Shown: positions 10,615 to 22,680, counted from the first letter of the stretch. The stretch: DNA of 64,000 nucleotides from Posidonia oceanica (GCA_037176725.1 JAZBRS010000060.1:53224001-53288000); one strand, 5' to 3'. Notes: a model not told the origin generated them from the sequence alone. A program made the numbers and translations.

Positions 10615-12362
10615 GGGGCCAGGTATGATAAGTACAAAACTTATCAAACCGGAAAGAGCCAAGAATGATAAGTACAAGACTAATCAAATGGAAAGAAAGC
10701 CAGGTGTGATAAGTACAAGACTTATCAAACCGGACCGCCAGGAATGATAAGGACAAGACTTATCAAACAGAAAGAAAACCAGGATTGATAAGTACAAGAC
10801 TTATCAAAACGGAAAGAAAACCAGGATTGACAAGTATAAGACTTATCAAAATGGAAAGAACCAGGAATGATAAGTACAAGACTTATCAAACGGAAAGAAA
10901 ACCAAGATTGATAAGTACAAGACTTATCAAAACGGAAAGAAGCCAGGTGTGATAAGTACAAGACTTATCAAATGAAAAGAAAGCCAGGTGTGATAAGTAC
11001 AAGACTTATCAAACTAGACCACCAGGAATGATAAGGACAAGACTTATCAAAAGGAAAGAAAGCCAAGTGTGATAAGTACAAGACTTATCAAACCAGACCA
11101 CCAAGAATGATAAGGACAAGACTTATCAAATAGAAAGAAAACCAGGATTGATAAGTACAATACTTATCAAAACGAAAAGAAAACCAGGATTGATAAGTAC
11201 AAGACTTATCAAAACGGAAAGAACCAGGAATGATAAGTACAAGACTTATCAAACGAAAAGAACCAGGAATGATAAGTACAAGACTTATCAAACAGAAAGA
11301 ACCAGGAATGATAAGTACAAGACTTATCAAACGGAAAGAACCAGGAATGATAAGTACAAGATGTATCAAACGGAAAGAAAACCAGGATTGATAAGTACAA
11401 GACTTATCAAAACGGAAATAAGCCAGGTGTGATAAGTACAAGACTTATCAAACCGGACCGCCAGAAATGGTAAGGACAAGGCTTATCAAACAGAAAGAAC
11501 CAGGAATGATAAGTACAAGGCTTATCAAACGGAAAGAACTAGGAATGATAAGTACAAGGCTTATCAAACGGAAAGAACCAGGAATGATAAGCACAAGGCT
11601 TATCAAACGGAAAGAAAACCAGGATTGATAAGTACAAGACTTATCAAAACGGAAAGAAAACCAAGATTGTAAGTACAAGACTTATCAAAACAGATAGAAG
11701 CAGGAATGATAAGTACAAGACTTATCAAATGAAAAGAAAACCAGGATTGATAAGTACAAGACTTATCAAAACGGAAAGAAGCCAAGTGTGATAAGTACAA
11801 AACTTATCAAACGGAAAGAACTAGGAATGATAAGTACAAGACTTATCAAATCGAAAAGAAAACTAGGATTGATAAGTACAAGGCTTATCAAAACGGAAAG
11901 AACCAGGAATGATAAGTACAAGACTTATCAAATGAAAAGAACCAGGAATGATAAGTACAAGACTTATCAAATCGAAAAGAAAACCAGGATTGATAAGTAC
12001 AAGGCTTATCAAAACGGAAAGAACCAGGAATGATAAGTACAATACTTATCAAACGGAAAGAACTAGGAATGATAAGTACAAGACTTATCAAACGGAACGA
12101 ACCAACAATGATAAGTACAAGACTTATCAAATCGGAAAGAAAACCAAGATTGATAAATACAAGGCTTATCAAAATGGAAAGAACCAGGAATGATAAGTTC
12201 AAGACTTATCAAACGGAAAGAACCAGGAATGATAAGTACAAGACTTATCAAACGGAAAGAACCAGGAATGATAAGTCAAATGGAAAGAACTAGGAATGAT
12301 AAGTACAAGACTTATCAAACAGAAAGAACCAGGAATGATAAGTATAAGACTTATCAAACCAG
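10615..12362 (-). repeat. Hairpin satellite array, ~44 units of ~40 bp
   Basis: Tandem units of 36-43 bases, each centred on GATAAGTACAAGACTTATC, a 7-bp perfect inverted repeat with a 5-base loop, separated by A-rich linkers such as GGAAAGAACCAGGAAT. I counted about 44 units. The low-complexity open frames on both strands are a by-product of the repeat and are not genes. The array lies between the DUF7745 ORF and the PPT of M0. Confidence 0.92.
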
Positions 12363-12590
12363 AAAGAAAGCTGAGAGGTGATAGATTTCGAACCCACCAA
12401 CCGCGAAGGGTAAGCTGATCAGTTTCGGACTTATCGACCGCAAAGGAGTTGAAAAGTGATAAGTTTCGGACTTATCGACCGCAAAGGGTTGAAAAGTGAT
12501 AAGTTTCAGACTTATCGACCGCAAAGGGTTGTAAAGTGATAAGTTTCGGACTTATCAACCGCAAAGGGTATTGGGGGCACCAAAATCCGA
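12363..12590 (-). repeat. Variant hairpin array (GATAAGT-TTCGG-ACTTATC)
   Basis: Four to five units of about 50 bases with the same arms as the main array but a different loop (TTCGG) and a linker ACCGCAAAGGG. The same variant occurs at 18400-18590 and, on the plus strand, at 53410-53650. Confidence 0.85.
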
Positions 12591-13202
12591 AGGCGGAGCG
12601 AGAAAACGGATGGGCCTGGGACAGTTAGGCATGTCAGCCCGGATGCAACTGGAGATGTAATACCACGAGGTAGTAAAAAAAGATGCCCCTAGTATCAAGG
12701 ATGATACCAGGGGACAGCCGAAGCACCCTTGGCATCGAAAAAGCGATGGATATAGATAAAACTGACGTGTTTGTCAAACGAGTAGTTAAGGGTATCAGCC
12801 CGGACGAAGATCCGACCGGGTGCGCTCAGTGGTTTTGCTCGATTTGGCGGCATTGGTCTGCAGAGATTCTGGCATCCAGACGGAGTGTAGTGTTTTCTTG
12901 TAGCCTTCCTTGGCACTGAGGATGCTGGCAGTTGCTTCTGTACTTGCGAGCTATCAGGACCTGACGGTGCCCTCCTCATGGCTCTAAGGGATATGATGTG
13001 AAATTGAAGTAGTATACTGATGATGTGATTGAGTGAGACAATGCATGCATCACATTATGGAAAGCAAACCAAACACACAAGCAAATGGCACAAAACATCC
13101 TTGCATTAATAAAGTCTTGGTTACACGCCTGTAGCAAGCTGAACAATGTATAGCAAGACTCAAAAAGGGGCATGCAGTTACACAAACGCCCTAACTGGTC
13201 CG
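12591..13202 (-). mobile_element. Spacer between DUF7745 ORF and hairpin array
   Basis: Noncoding. Holds another CCCCTGGTATC-type hairpin (12686-12713) in which one G-C pair has become a G-T pair. The segment 12980-13200 is closely repeated at 19000-19215 after the second DUF7745 copy and may be the ORF's 3' untranslated region. Confidence 0.55.
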
Positions 13203-14407
13203 AGCTTTCTTCGACCTCCTAGTGCCAGGGAATAGCGGTGCACCAGGTGGGATCTCGTTGATGGGCCAGAGCCCCTGCACTTCAGTAACATACTCAGAGG
13301 AGCACCCCAAACCTCGTACAGCCGCAATGTCTGTTGACTGTACTCCATGGCGCATGAGGTCAGCTAGCTCTGTTGTGGCAGCAGTTGTACTGAAAGGATA
13401 GGGCTGGAGAAGCCTCGGCGTCGTGCTATTAACAAAGGCCCCCTACTGGAAACCGAACTGTCGCATGACCCAGATGGGGTGATACTCCATACCATCGGTG
13501 AATCCCGGCAGCACAACTAGTCGCAGGTGTCGAAGAAGACAGTGAATGGCTCAGCTGCAGATGGGATGATACGCCAGGTCACTATATCATCTGTTAGCTT
13601 TGACAGCTTCTCATACTCTTCGCGGACACCCTTGATGGTTTTGGCATGGCCGCTGCTGCAGTATGTCTCAAATGCTTGCTTCTGGGAGCGCAGGATATCT
13701 ATCTCCAGCTGCCCAGCCAGCCAAACTTGTACCAGGGCTCCGCAGTCGTGGAAGTGGCGGCAGCGGTGTGAAATACGGTTCAGCCCACAATAGGTCTCTG
13801 CTAGGACGACTAGTGCCAGGTCGATTTGCCGGGTCACCACAGCAAGTGTAATCTCAGCAACCTCGATTGCAACTGTCGTCCAACCATGAGTGAAGATCAG
13901 CTCGCCTAGGAAGCGGGTGACGAAGCCTCGGAGCCACAGCTCATCTCCCAGTGTGGCACGCTTCTTGGAGACTTCCTCAATGTAGTTCAGACGGAGCATG
14001 GGTACAGGCCCGTCAATGCTGACTAGTCTTATCTCGCAGCTTTCCATGGAGAGTCCAGTTAGCTGTTTCAAGACAGCAACATAGCTAGTACGCCTTGTGA
14101 ACACAGCGGATCCCATGAGCTTGGAGAAGCTACAAATCCAGCGCACCTCCTCCAGTGTAGGCGTTAGCTCCGTCCTGCCGAAGTGAAAGACATGGTGCGC
14201 TAGCTTCCAGAACCTTGCAGCAGCGCACAAGAGCTGTCGGCTCACTTCTACATCAGCAGCCTTCAAAAGTTTGGACGAGATGCCCCACAGGCTCAGCTTC
14301 TCGCGGTCAGCTTCTGTGAGCTCACTAATCCAACCCCGGAGAGTCTTAGAGCAATGTGTTGGGGTTACCAAAGTGGACAAGCCCATTGCAGGAGAGAATG
14401 CAGGCAA
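13203..14407 (-). pseudogene. DUF7745 / plant-mobile-domain-like accessory ORF, copy 1
   Basis: The open frame runs 14407-13517; the first ATG is at 14386, a few codons after an in-frame TAG. The protein contains LTPTLEEVRWICSF preceded by a helix with ARFWKLAHHVFHFG, and later FVTRFLGELIFTHGW and FETYCSSGHAKTI. This order and the LTPTLEE signature match plant proteins annotated DUF7745, relatives of the plant mobile domain. Function is unknown; such ORFs occur in plant retrotransposons. It lies on the same strand as integrase, between integrase and the 3' LTR. Compared with copy 2, a 7-base deletion near 13517 shifts the frame, and the C-terminal 100 residues continue to 13203 with one TAG. 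The intact ancestor would be about 400 residues. Confidence 0.7.
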
Positions 14408-14589
14408 CTAGTGTGAAGTCTTGGGGTACCTGTAATCAAAGCTGTTCATCAATCCGGATCATGTACAGGCATACTATACTGACTGTTAGAGAAACAGATG
14501 TGCATAGCAAAGCTGATAAAGCAGTTCAGATGTTACAGCTAACAATCAGATCACAGAATCCTAGCACATTCAGCTATGTAAAGGGGGCT

Positions 14590-14800
14590 TCGCCTGTATA
14601 GGGAGAAGTCGCACAAAAGGCACCATTGTCCTCATCCGTGCGAAGTGAGGAGACAAGGGAGGGGGTTCCGTCCGTCTGGAACGAAGTCACAAAAAGGGGT
14701 GCGCTTGTCCTCATCCTGCACGGAACGAGGGAGCAAGCAAAAAGGGACTTCGTCCACCCGGAGTGAAGTCGCACAGAGATTAGGGGCAGTGCCTGACTGC
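14590..14800 (-). repeat. Three units of a ~79-bp repeat
   Basis: GAAGTCGCAC-type landmarks recur at 14605, 14683 and 14765. The units are homologous to the 79-bp array at 53662-54372 on the other strand. Here they lie between the integrase-downstream spacer and the DUF7745 ORF. Confidence 0.7.
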
Positions 14801-16124
14801 GTAGGCCCAGTAGCCCGTGAGGGGCCCTGAGGTGCCAAGATTGTCCTGCTACCCCTGGAGAGACTGTCCTACCTCTGATTACTGGTATACTCATTGAGCT
14901 ACTGCACTAACAGTGATGGACTGTTCTGAGGCTTGGAGGCGGTCAACTTGCCTAGGCAGAAGTACCATCCCAGCACTGGACTGAGCCTTGCAGAGTGCGA
15001 GAAAAAAAAGCAAGAGGGACGATTCGATAGTAGATAGATGCATGCATGATCTATACTAAATTTCTATTGTCCTCAGCATATGGAGTGCTTGATGCCTACT
15101 GCAAAGGAAATGAGCGGTCTCTGATTCACCAGACTCTACTCAGATTCCTAACTGTTGGTGACACTCCGAAAAGGGTATTGGTGGTGCTTGGGTGGTGGTG
15201 TAGTGAGGACAGGCTTCATGCCAAACTCTCAAGGACCTACACCTACTCTTTTCATTTTTTTCTTGTTTCTTTTGCTTCAACGTAGGTGTGCAGGTTTCCC
15301 CTATCCCCGGTTTGGAGGTAATGGGCACCAGGTTTGAGGCTGGGGAGCTGCTTGCTAGAGAAGAGTGGCTAGGCCCCATGGGATTTACGTATTTCCCAGG
15401 CGCAAACTTTAGTTCCTCTTTGAGATAGGCAAAAGGGGGTGGGATTACGCTACTTGCCTTTATTTCTGAGTTTGACTTTTGTCCTCCCTCCTTTTTTGTT
15501 TTGTTTTGTTGTTTTTTTTTTCTTTTTTTCTTTTTTTTTTGGCTCACAAGTTCTCGCTATCCCTGACTTAGAGGTAATGGGCACCTGACTTTGAGACAGG
15601 GGAGCTAGGCCTTGCAGGGCTTGTAGATTCCCAGGTGCGAATTTTGAATCATCTCCAAAGCGATTTGGAGGGACAGGGTTGTGCTGCACACCTCTATCGC
15701 TAGGGCTGACTTTTGTCTTCGCCTTCTATTCCCTTTTCTTTTGTACCCAGGCTTAGACAAGTATGTTTTGCTCACACTTTCTCACACCCTAGGATTTTAT
15801 CTCCCTTTGGAGGTGTAAGTCCTAGGGGGGTTTGGATGTTTCGTCTGTCCTCACTGGATGGTGGCTCCCTCACTGGTTAGGGCATCTAAGTAATGTCAGG
15901 TGAAGTAGAGTGTACTCTTTCTAGAGCGGGCAAGCATCTCCGATTTCATCACCGGGATATGATTGTAATGCACATGATATATACATCTCTCTTTCTCTCG
16001 TTTTTTTTTGCTGATAAAAATAAACATGACTAAAATGCATGCGAATGTAAATGCAAGAAGTGGGAGAGAGAGGACTCTGCAATATAACCACGGTGGGCTA
16101 CTGGTAGTACTTCTTGAGGTAGCA
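14801..16124 (-). mobile_element. Integrase-downstream spacer of M0
   Basis: Noncoding on the evidence here, with long pyrimidine runs on the plus strand (15490-15540) and two diverged repeats of a block containing GGTAATGGGCACC (15316 and 15572). A plus-oriented relative of this spacer is at 57496-58040. Confidence 0.55.
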
Positions 16125-17419
16125 TGCGTTGACCGGTTCTGATTGTTCAACCTAGTCCATGTCCTCAAGGACTGCTGCACCGCCAGAGAAGACCCGCTTG
16201 ATCAGAAAGGGGCCACACCAGTTGGGCCAGAATTTGCCTCGGCCGTCTGGGAGATGGATGGCTCGAAGGACCATATCCCCTAGATGGAAGCTTCTGGGCC
16301 TAACCTTCTTCAGGTATGCTTTGGCCGAACGCTTCTGATAACACTGAGCATGATGCATGGCCTACAACCTATGCTCATCAATCAGGTTTAACTGGATGCA
16401 GTGGTCTTCGACCCATTCTGCATCTTCCAACTTAGCTTCTCGTAGGATCCACAGTGAGGGGATCTCTACTTCAACAGGCAGTACTGCCTCCATGCCGTAC
16501 ACTAGCGTGTACGGGGTTGCTCCTGTCGAGGTCCGGACTGATGTCCTGTACGCCTAGAGTGTGTACGGAAGCTTGTCATGCCAGTCCTTGTGAGTCTCCG
16601 TCATTTTTTCAAGATCTTGACAAGGTTCTTGTTGGCGGACTCTACTGCGCCGTTCATCTATGGCCGATAAGGCGAGGATCGGTGATGTTTGATGTTGAAG
16701 CTTTGTAGGTAGTCTTCGATCCTCTTGGCTATGAAGTTTGAGCCATTATCAGAGATGAGCATGTGCGGGACCCCATACCGGGCTATGATATTGTTTCTGA
16801 TGAACTTCTCTATAGCCGCGGCAATGACGGTCTTGTAGGAGGCTGCCTCCACCCACTTGGTAAAATAGTCGATCGTTACCAGAATGTAGCGATGACCGTT
16901 AGAGGCCGCTGGATGTATAGCGTCGATGACGTCGATCCCCCAGGTGGAGAAAGGCCATGGCGAAGACATGCTATGCAATTCCTGTGGGGAAGCGTGTATG
17001 AATTTCCCATGGATTTGGCAGCTATGGCACCTACGCACAAACTGGCAGCAGTCTGCCTCCATGGTTGACTAGAAGTAGCCTTGGAGCATAATCTTCTTGG
17101 CTAGCAACACACAGTTCATGTGAGGGCTGCAGGTCCCCGCATGGACTTCGAGCATCAGTGTGTTAGCCTCCTTCTGGTCTACACAGTGTAGGAGCATCTA
17201 ATTGTAAGATCTTCTGTACAGATGTCCTGCTCCCATCACATACTTTGACGCCAGATGCGCCAAAGTCTTTTTGTTTGCTGCTGAGGTGTAAGGGGGGAGG
17301 CTGCTAGTCTCCAAGAAGACCTTAATGTCGTGGTACCATGGAAGTTCCTCTGCTGGATCCGCTTCCTCGATGCTCATGCAGTGTGCAGGCTGTTCCACAC
17401 GGGTGACAGATACGTCCAC
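16125..17419 (-). pseudogene. Integrase (Tat-type gypsy), broken
   Basis: Integrase would insert element cDNA into the host genome. Order on the minus strand: an RNase H-integrase connector (WYHDIKVFLE ... ASKYVMGAGHLYRRSYN), a zinc-binding HHCC region (VHAGTCSPH ... RCHSCQ), and the DDE core with Asp at 16931-16933 (GIDVID), Asp at 16748-16750 (SDNGSNF) and Glu at 16640-16642 (NGAVESANK). D2 to E is exactly D-x35-E. After one frameshift near 16615 the chain continues through [20 protein letters not shown] to the GPF/Y module (WCGPFLIKRVFSGGA) and ends EPVNACYLKKYY near 16100. Several stops replace Gln or Trp codons. All catalytic residues survive, but the frame does not. Confidence 0.87.
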
Positions 17420-17443
17420 TGCACGATACTCGGGTATAGAGAG

Positions 17444-17802
17444 TCAAGATGCTAAGGTTGCCAGAGCATCTGTATAGGCGTTCTTGGCTCTGCTCATGTA
17501 TGTGAAGCGGATGTCTCCAAAGTGTTCAATAAGCTTTAGCAGGCATTCATGGTATGGCACCAGCTTAGGGTCCTTGGTCTTCCAATCACCGTTGACCTGG
17601 GAGATGACCAGCATCGCATCTCCATGTACATGTAGCTTGCGCAAATCATGCTCGAGTGCGACTTGCAGTTCCAGAATGCAGGCTTCATACTCTACCTTAT
17701 TGTTGGTGCAAGGGAATGTCATCTTCCTTGCAAACGGGATCAGCTTTCCTGCAGCGTTTCTAGGACAACGCTGATGCCTCTGCCTCTTCTATTTACCGCG
17801 CC
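17444..17802 (-). pseudogene. RNase H domain, N-terminally cut
   Basis: The reading FPCTNNKVEYEACILELQVAL, LHVHGDAMLVISQVNGDW and NAYTDALATLAS is the characteristic RNase H of Tat-lineage Pol. It would degrade RNA in RNA-DNA hybrids during reverse transcription. Upstream, a GAVNRRGRG segment corresponds to the N-terminal strand but is in another frame. The domain is cut at about 17803, where LTR sequence begins. Integrase follows on the same strand. Confidence 0.82.
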
Positions 17803-17986
17803 CTCGGTTTTGTTTTGGTTTGAAACTTAGGTTAAGATTTAGGTTGAGGTTTGGTGATGTTTAGGATGGGTTTAGGTGGGTTTTAGGGTTTGGATGGGGT
17901 TTAAGTGGAAATCGACTATCCCAGAGTCTGAGTGAGCTTACAGGAGGGTCCACCATCATCCAGGCTGTCAAAATGGGGTGTCTACA
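17803..17986 (-). mobile_element. LTR 5'-terminal fragment fused to RNase H
   Basis: About 184 bases matching the start of the M0/M1 LTR (9720-9900): it begins TGTAGACACCCC at 17986 on the minus strand and stops abruptly at RNase H. Upstream there is no PPT; the hairpin array abuts the LTR start directly. Both edges are recombination or deletion junctions. Confidence 0.8.
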
Positions 17987-18590
17987 CTTATCAACCGGAT
18001 AAAGCCAGGAATGATAAGTACAAGCCTTATCAAACCAGAGAAATCCAGGAATGATAAGTACAAGCCTTATCAATCGAAGGAAGCCAAGAATGATAAGTAC
18101 AAGCCTTATCAACCAGAGGAAGTCAGGAATGATAAGTACAAGCCTTATCAAATCGGAGGAAGCCAGAAATGATAAGTACAAGCCTTATCGACCGGAGGAA
18201 GGCAGGAATGATAAGTACAAGCCTTATCAACCGGAGGAGGCCTGGAATGATAAGTACAAGCCTTATCAACCGGAGGAAGCCAGGAATGATAAGTACAAAC
18301 CTTATCAACCGAAGAAAGCCAGGAATGATAAGTACAAGTCTTATCAACTGGAGAAAGCCAGGAATGATAAGTACAAGCATTATCAAACCGGAGGAAGCCG
18401 AGAGGTGATAGGTTTCGGACCCACCAACCGCAAAGGAAGAACTGATAAGTTTCGGACTTATCGACCGTAAAGGGTTGAAAAGTGATAAGTTTCAGACTTA
18501 TCAACCGCAAAGGAGGTGCTGATAAGTTTCGGACTTATCGACCGTAAAGGAGATGCTGATAAGTTTCAGACTTATCGATCGCAAAGGAGA
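17987..18590 (-). repeat. Second hairpin satellite array
   Basis: About ten units of 39-41 bases with GATAAGTACAAGCCTTATC (arms with a G-T pair), then three to four units of the TTCGG-loop variant at 18400-18590. Same family as 10615-12590 but a different subfamily linker (CGGAGGAAGCCAGGAAT). Confidence 0.9.
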
Positions 18591-19219
18591 TAGGGGAACC
18601 AAAACCCGAAGGCGGAGCGAAAATCACAGATGGGCCCGTGATAGTTTGGCGTGTCAGCCCAGATGCAGCTGGAGGTGTGATACCATGGGGCAGCAAAAAA
18701 GATGTCCCTGGTATCAGGGATGATACCAGGGGACAGCCGAAGCGCCCTTGGCATCGAAAAGCGACATATATAGACAAAGCTGACGTGCTTGCCAAACGAG
18801 TAGTTAAGGTTACTAGCCCAGAGGAAGCTCCAGCTAAGAGTGCCTGGTGGCCTTCCTTGATTTGATAGCGTTGGTATGCAAAGATTCTGGCATCCAAATG
18901 GAATGCAGGGTCTTCTTGTAGTTTCCCTTGGCGTTGAGAGTGTTGGTAGTTGCTTCTGAGCTTGTGAGCTGTCAGGATCTGGTGGCGCCCTCCTCATGGC
19001 TCTGAGGGGTACGATGTGCGGAATTGAAGTAGTATGTTGAAGATATGATTGTGTGAGACCATGCATGGATCCAGTTATGGAAAGCAAACCCAATACACAA
19101 GAAAATGGCACAAAACATCCTTGCATTAATAAAGTCTAGGTTACACGCCTGTAACAGGCTGAACATTGTACAGCAAGACTCAAAAGAGGACATGCAGTTG
19201 TACAAACGCCCTAACTGGT
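18591..19219 (-). mobile_element. Spacer after DUF7745 copy 2
   Basis: Homologous to 12591-13202. Contains the CCCCTGGTATC hairpin at 18705-18732 with one outer mismatch. No ORF supported. Confidence 0.55.
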
Positions 19220-20020
19220 TCAGGCTTTCTTCAACCTCCTAGTGTCAGGGAACAGAGGTGCACCAGGTGGGATCTCGTTGATGGGCCAGAGCCCCTGTAC
19301 TTCAGTCAAATACTCAAGAGTACATCCTGAGCCCTTTGCAACCACAATGTCAGTTGATTGCACCCCAAAGCGCATGAGGTTGGCTAGCTCTGTTGTAGCA
19401 GCAGTTGAGTTAAGTGGGTAGAGCCGGAGGAGGTCGAGTGCTGTGCTGTCGACAAAGGCACCCTGTCGGAAACCGAATTGCTGCATCACCCGGATGGGGT
19501 GGCACTCGACGCCCCCTACAAATCCTGGCAGCACGACTAGTCGCCTGTTGCGAGCACCGAAGAAGACAGTGAAGGGTTCTGTCGTAGACGGGATGATGCG
19601 CCAAGTTACTATATCATCTGTTAGCTTTTCCAACCTTTTATATTCCTCATGGACATTCTTGATGGTCTTGGCATGGCCACTGCTGCAGTATGTCTCGAAA
19701 GCCGACCTCTGCGGGTGCAGGATGTACATCCCCAAGTGTCCCGCTAGCCAAACCTGTACTAAGGCCCTACAGCCATGAAAGTTACGGCAGCAGTAAGAGA
19801 TGCGGTCCAGTCTACGGTATGTCTCCGCCAGAACCACTGGGGCTAGGTCAATCTGCCAGGTTAACATAGCAAGTGCGACCTCGGCGACTTCAATCACGAC
19901 CGTCATTCGATTGTGGCTAAATATAAGCTCGCCTAAGAAGCGAGTAACAAAACCCCAGAGCCACAGTTCATCTTCGAGCTCGGTGCGCTTCTTGGCAACT
20001 TCATCAAAGTATGCCAGGCT
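19220..20020 (-). pseudogene. DUF7745-like accessory ORF, copy 2 (N-terminus lost)
   Basis: Reads SLAYFDEVAKKRTELEDELW at the 5' edge, corresponding to the middle of copy 1. The open frame continues without a stop to the natural C-terminus at 19220 apart from a frame break near 19906. It includes FVTRFLGELIF, FETYCSSGHAKTI, LVVLPGFVGGVECHPI and a basic end (DTRRLKKA). It shows what copy 1's broken C-terminus should look like. The reading is cut at 20020 exactly where an LTR ends (20021), so M2 inserted here. The N-terminal half is not found elsewhere in the window. Function unknown. Confidence 0.68.
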
Positions 20021-20776
20021 TGTGACCGTCCCGAGGCTCGGTCACGATGGTTCTCGCATGTTGCCATAGCTCGTGATGAGATCGGGCCGTGAGAGAGGGG
20101 GAAGCCGTGGTCAGTAGTGAATCCAGGGAGAAAACTCAACTCGAAAACACCAGGAAAACAAGCGAATAACGCAAAGGAAAATAAATAAATGACAAGGAGT
20201 TGCCACCTAATCTATTAAAACGGGAAGACTAGGAAAATCGTACGGAAACATGTGAGAAAACTCAAGCAATATGAAAACATGCCAATCCGGTCCCAATGTA
20301 TATGACATAAGGTCAATGCAGTCCAAAGAAAGGGTAAGGACTCCTATTACGTGCGAGGAAGGTGTTAGGCACCCCCGACACGCCCGAGGAATCGGTCTTT
20401 CTTGGCTTTTCCGCTCTTGTGTGGCAAATGTTGGCAAATGAATGCCGGTTTATGTTCGCCCTAAGGCGGTATGCAAGATGCAATTATAAACCAGGCGAAG
20501 CTTAGCAAACCATGCTAAAAACGACTAATTAAAGTCTAAGATACTGTAAAGCAACGGAAACAAGTCGAGAAAACAAAGTCAAGGTGCAAAACCCAAAAGC
20601 CGTTATTAAACCACATGCTGGATGCTTAAACATGCTCAGGAAGCAATCAAATGCAAAAAGCGAGGGTCGAGTCGAAAACAATTCAAGCAAACAGGCAGCA
20701 GTAAACTTAAAGTGTTGGACGCTAGATGGACCAGCGTCCTACGTAGGACGCTGGAACAACCAGCGTCCAACACAGA
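20021..20776 (-). mobile_element. M2 3' LTR fragment
   Basis: Minus-oriented LTR end, terminating in GGTCACA at 20021. Contains the conserved U5 block (20321-20412), the PBS-like echo near 20195 (mutated) and one double-palindrome module (20713-20772). It is cut at 20776, where gag sequence begins, so the LTR start, PPT and rest of the element are deleted. The end has an inverted repeat GTGACCG...CGGTCAC. Confidence 0.8.
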
Positions 20777-22680
20777 GTTGAGTGAAGCGACGCTGATGGT
20801 GATAAGGCCATCTTTGCCGTTGGTTTTGTCCTTGCCGGACCAGTGCAGCAGGGTAGACTGGTCGGGCGGTGGTGGTGATCTATGGAGTGGGTGGTGCACT
20901 AGGTGCAGGTGTGTATACTACCTGATTCAGACTAGGCTGAGCCACCATGTGAACGGGAGCGACGAGAGAATCGACGTACGCCACGGCAGTCCGCGGAGGA
21001 TCCCTTCTCTTGGGGTTGTTGTTGCTACTGTTGTTGTTGGTGTTGCTGCTACTGCCGCTATGGCTGCTGTTGGAGGCAGTGGCCTGCTTGGCGAAGGCGG
21101 AGAGTGCTAGGAAGTTGCCGCTCTATAAGGAGCTCTCCACACGAGTGCTAGCCTGAATCAAGGATTCAAATGTGGTGACTGGCTGAATGGCAAGCAGAGC
21201 CCCAGTGGATGGCTACGCGCCTCGGATCACGATCTCGATAGACTCCTCGTCAGAGGGTTTATCGCGAACTTGCGAGGCGAGGGCGCGCCAACGGCCGACA
21301 TACTCCCCAAATGACTCGTTGGTTCTCTACTTGATGGCGACAAGGTCCTCGCGCTTAGAGACCAAGTCAAGATTAAAGGAGTACTGCTCCAGGAATGCCC
21401 TACTAAGGTCGTTCCAAGTCTTAATGGTGGCCATGTCAAGTGATGTAAACCACTTGAGGGCCGGGCCAGTGAGACTCTTCTGTAACAGGCGGATCAACAA
21501 CCTGTCGTCAGCCTGAAGCTGAGCAAGCTCTTCGCAATACGCCTTCATGTGAGCAATGGGGCAGCTCCTACCATTATACTTCTCAAAATCTAGGATGTGG
21601 AATTTTGGTGGGAGCACCGCCTCTGGAAAATAACAGAGGTCCCAGAATTGGTAGGAGTGGTGGTTCGTGCCCTACACTTGACGAAGTGCCTTCTCCAGAA
21701 CGGCAAACTTGTTGTCTTGGGGGTCTGGATTGGCTACCAAAGGTGATGGGGCAGCAGGGGCAGGGACCACATACGCTGACTGGGTCGCACTGAGGTGCTC
21801 CTCCGGAACCACCATCACGTCGCGTGGTGGCACAACGTGATGGCCGACGTATCTGTACATGGGTGCAGTGTGTGCAGTTGGTGGCGCTATGTATGCTGGG
21901 GAAGGAACATGCTGATGCATAGGGTAGGGGTAGGCATGATGCTGTGCTGTGAGTGGTGCAGAGTGTGGGAGCAGCAGCTGCTGGAATGGCACGGTGCCAA
22001 GCCGCGGGCTAGAAGGGTACTGCACTCCAGCCAGTCCGAGGGGCTGGCCACCATGTGGCGGAGTGATATGTTGTGTGGTGAGTGGTGTGAATGTAGAGGG
22101 CGGAGGCTGCGCCCCTATCACCGGAGCAGAGAGCAGCTGAGGCGAGGGCCGGGGCGGCGGTGCAATGGGGAAAGCCAGGGATGCAGGAGCAGGGTGCTGA
22201 GGAACCTCAGGAGCAAAGGGAGCCAAAGGGGGGTGAGCAGAGGTAGCCAAACGGGGGTGAGCAGAAGCTGGTACTGCACTTCAGGAGGCCCGTCAGTGGG
22301 GATGCTGAAGTGCAATGCCGATGGGGGATAGATCCAAGAGGTAAGGACACAGACTGTCCAAGAGGCAGGGATCCTACAGAAGAGGTCACTGCAGCGGAGC
22401 CAGTGCCATAAATGATATAGCCATGGGGGTCGGTGGCAAGCGACACAGTCTCCAGAATATGAGTGGTGGTCACCAAGGTGGCCTCGGTGACAGGATCCAG
22501 AGGGGCATAGGCCTGCCCAAGCCCTGCGAGATGCAGGGGTGTCCCAAACACCAAAGGGTGGAACCCCGGTGTCACAAGGGGCACAGAAGGGGTCAAAACG
22601 AGAGTCAGAGGGACTAAAGTGGAAGTCCCCTCTGGGGCAGTAGAAAGCTGAGGCTCACTAACGAACTAGGCAATAGCTGA
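20777..22680 (-). pseudogene. gag of element M2 (broken, C-terminus deleted)
   Basis: Close relative of M1 gag. Minus-strand pieces: N-terminal Pro-rich region (22596-21672) with VVPEEHLSATQSAYVVPAPA, and a capsid region (21617-21200) with FHILDFEKYNGRSCPIAHMK, SLTGPALKWFTSLDMATIKT and FLEQYSFNLDLVS. The start region has TAG at the position corresponding to codon 3 of the other copies and no clear ATG. The Ser/Asn linker and everything after it is truncated at 20777 by the LTR junction. Several stops and frameshifts. Confidence 0.8.

Noticed and set aside
10615..12362. CRISPR array
   Set aside because: Regular short repeats, but units are contiguous with no unique spacers, and the context is a plant retrotransposon.
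10725..12381. Open frames of 60-117 residues in the hairpin array
   Set aside because: They are periodic low-complexity translations of a ~40-bp repeat, present on both strands and all frames.
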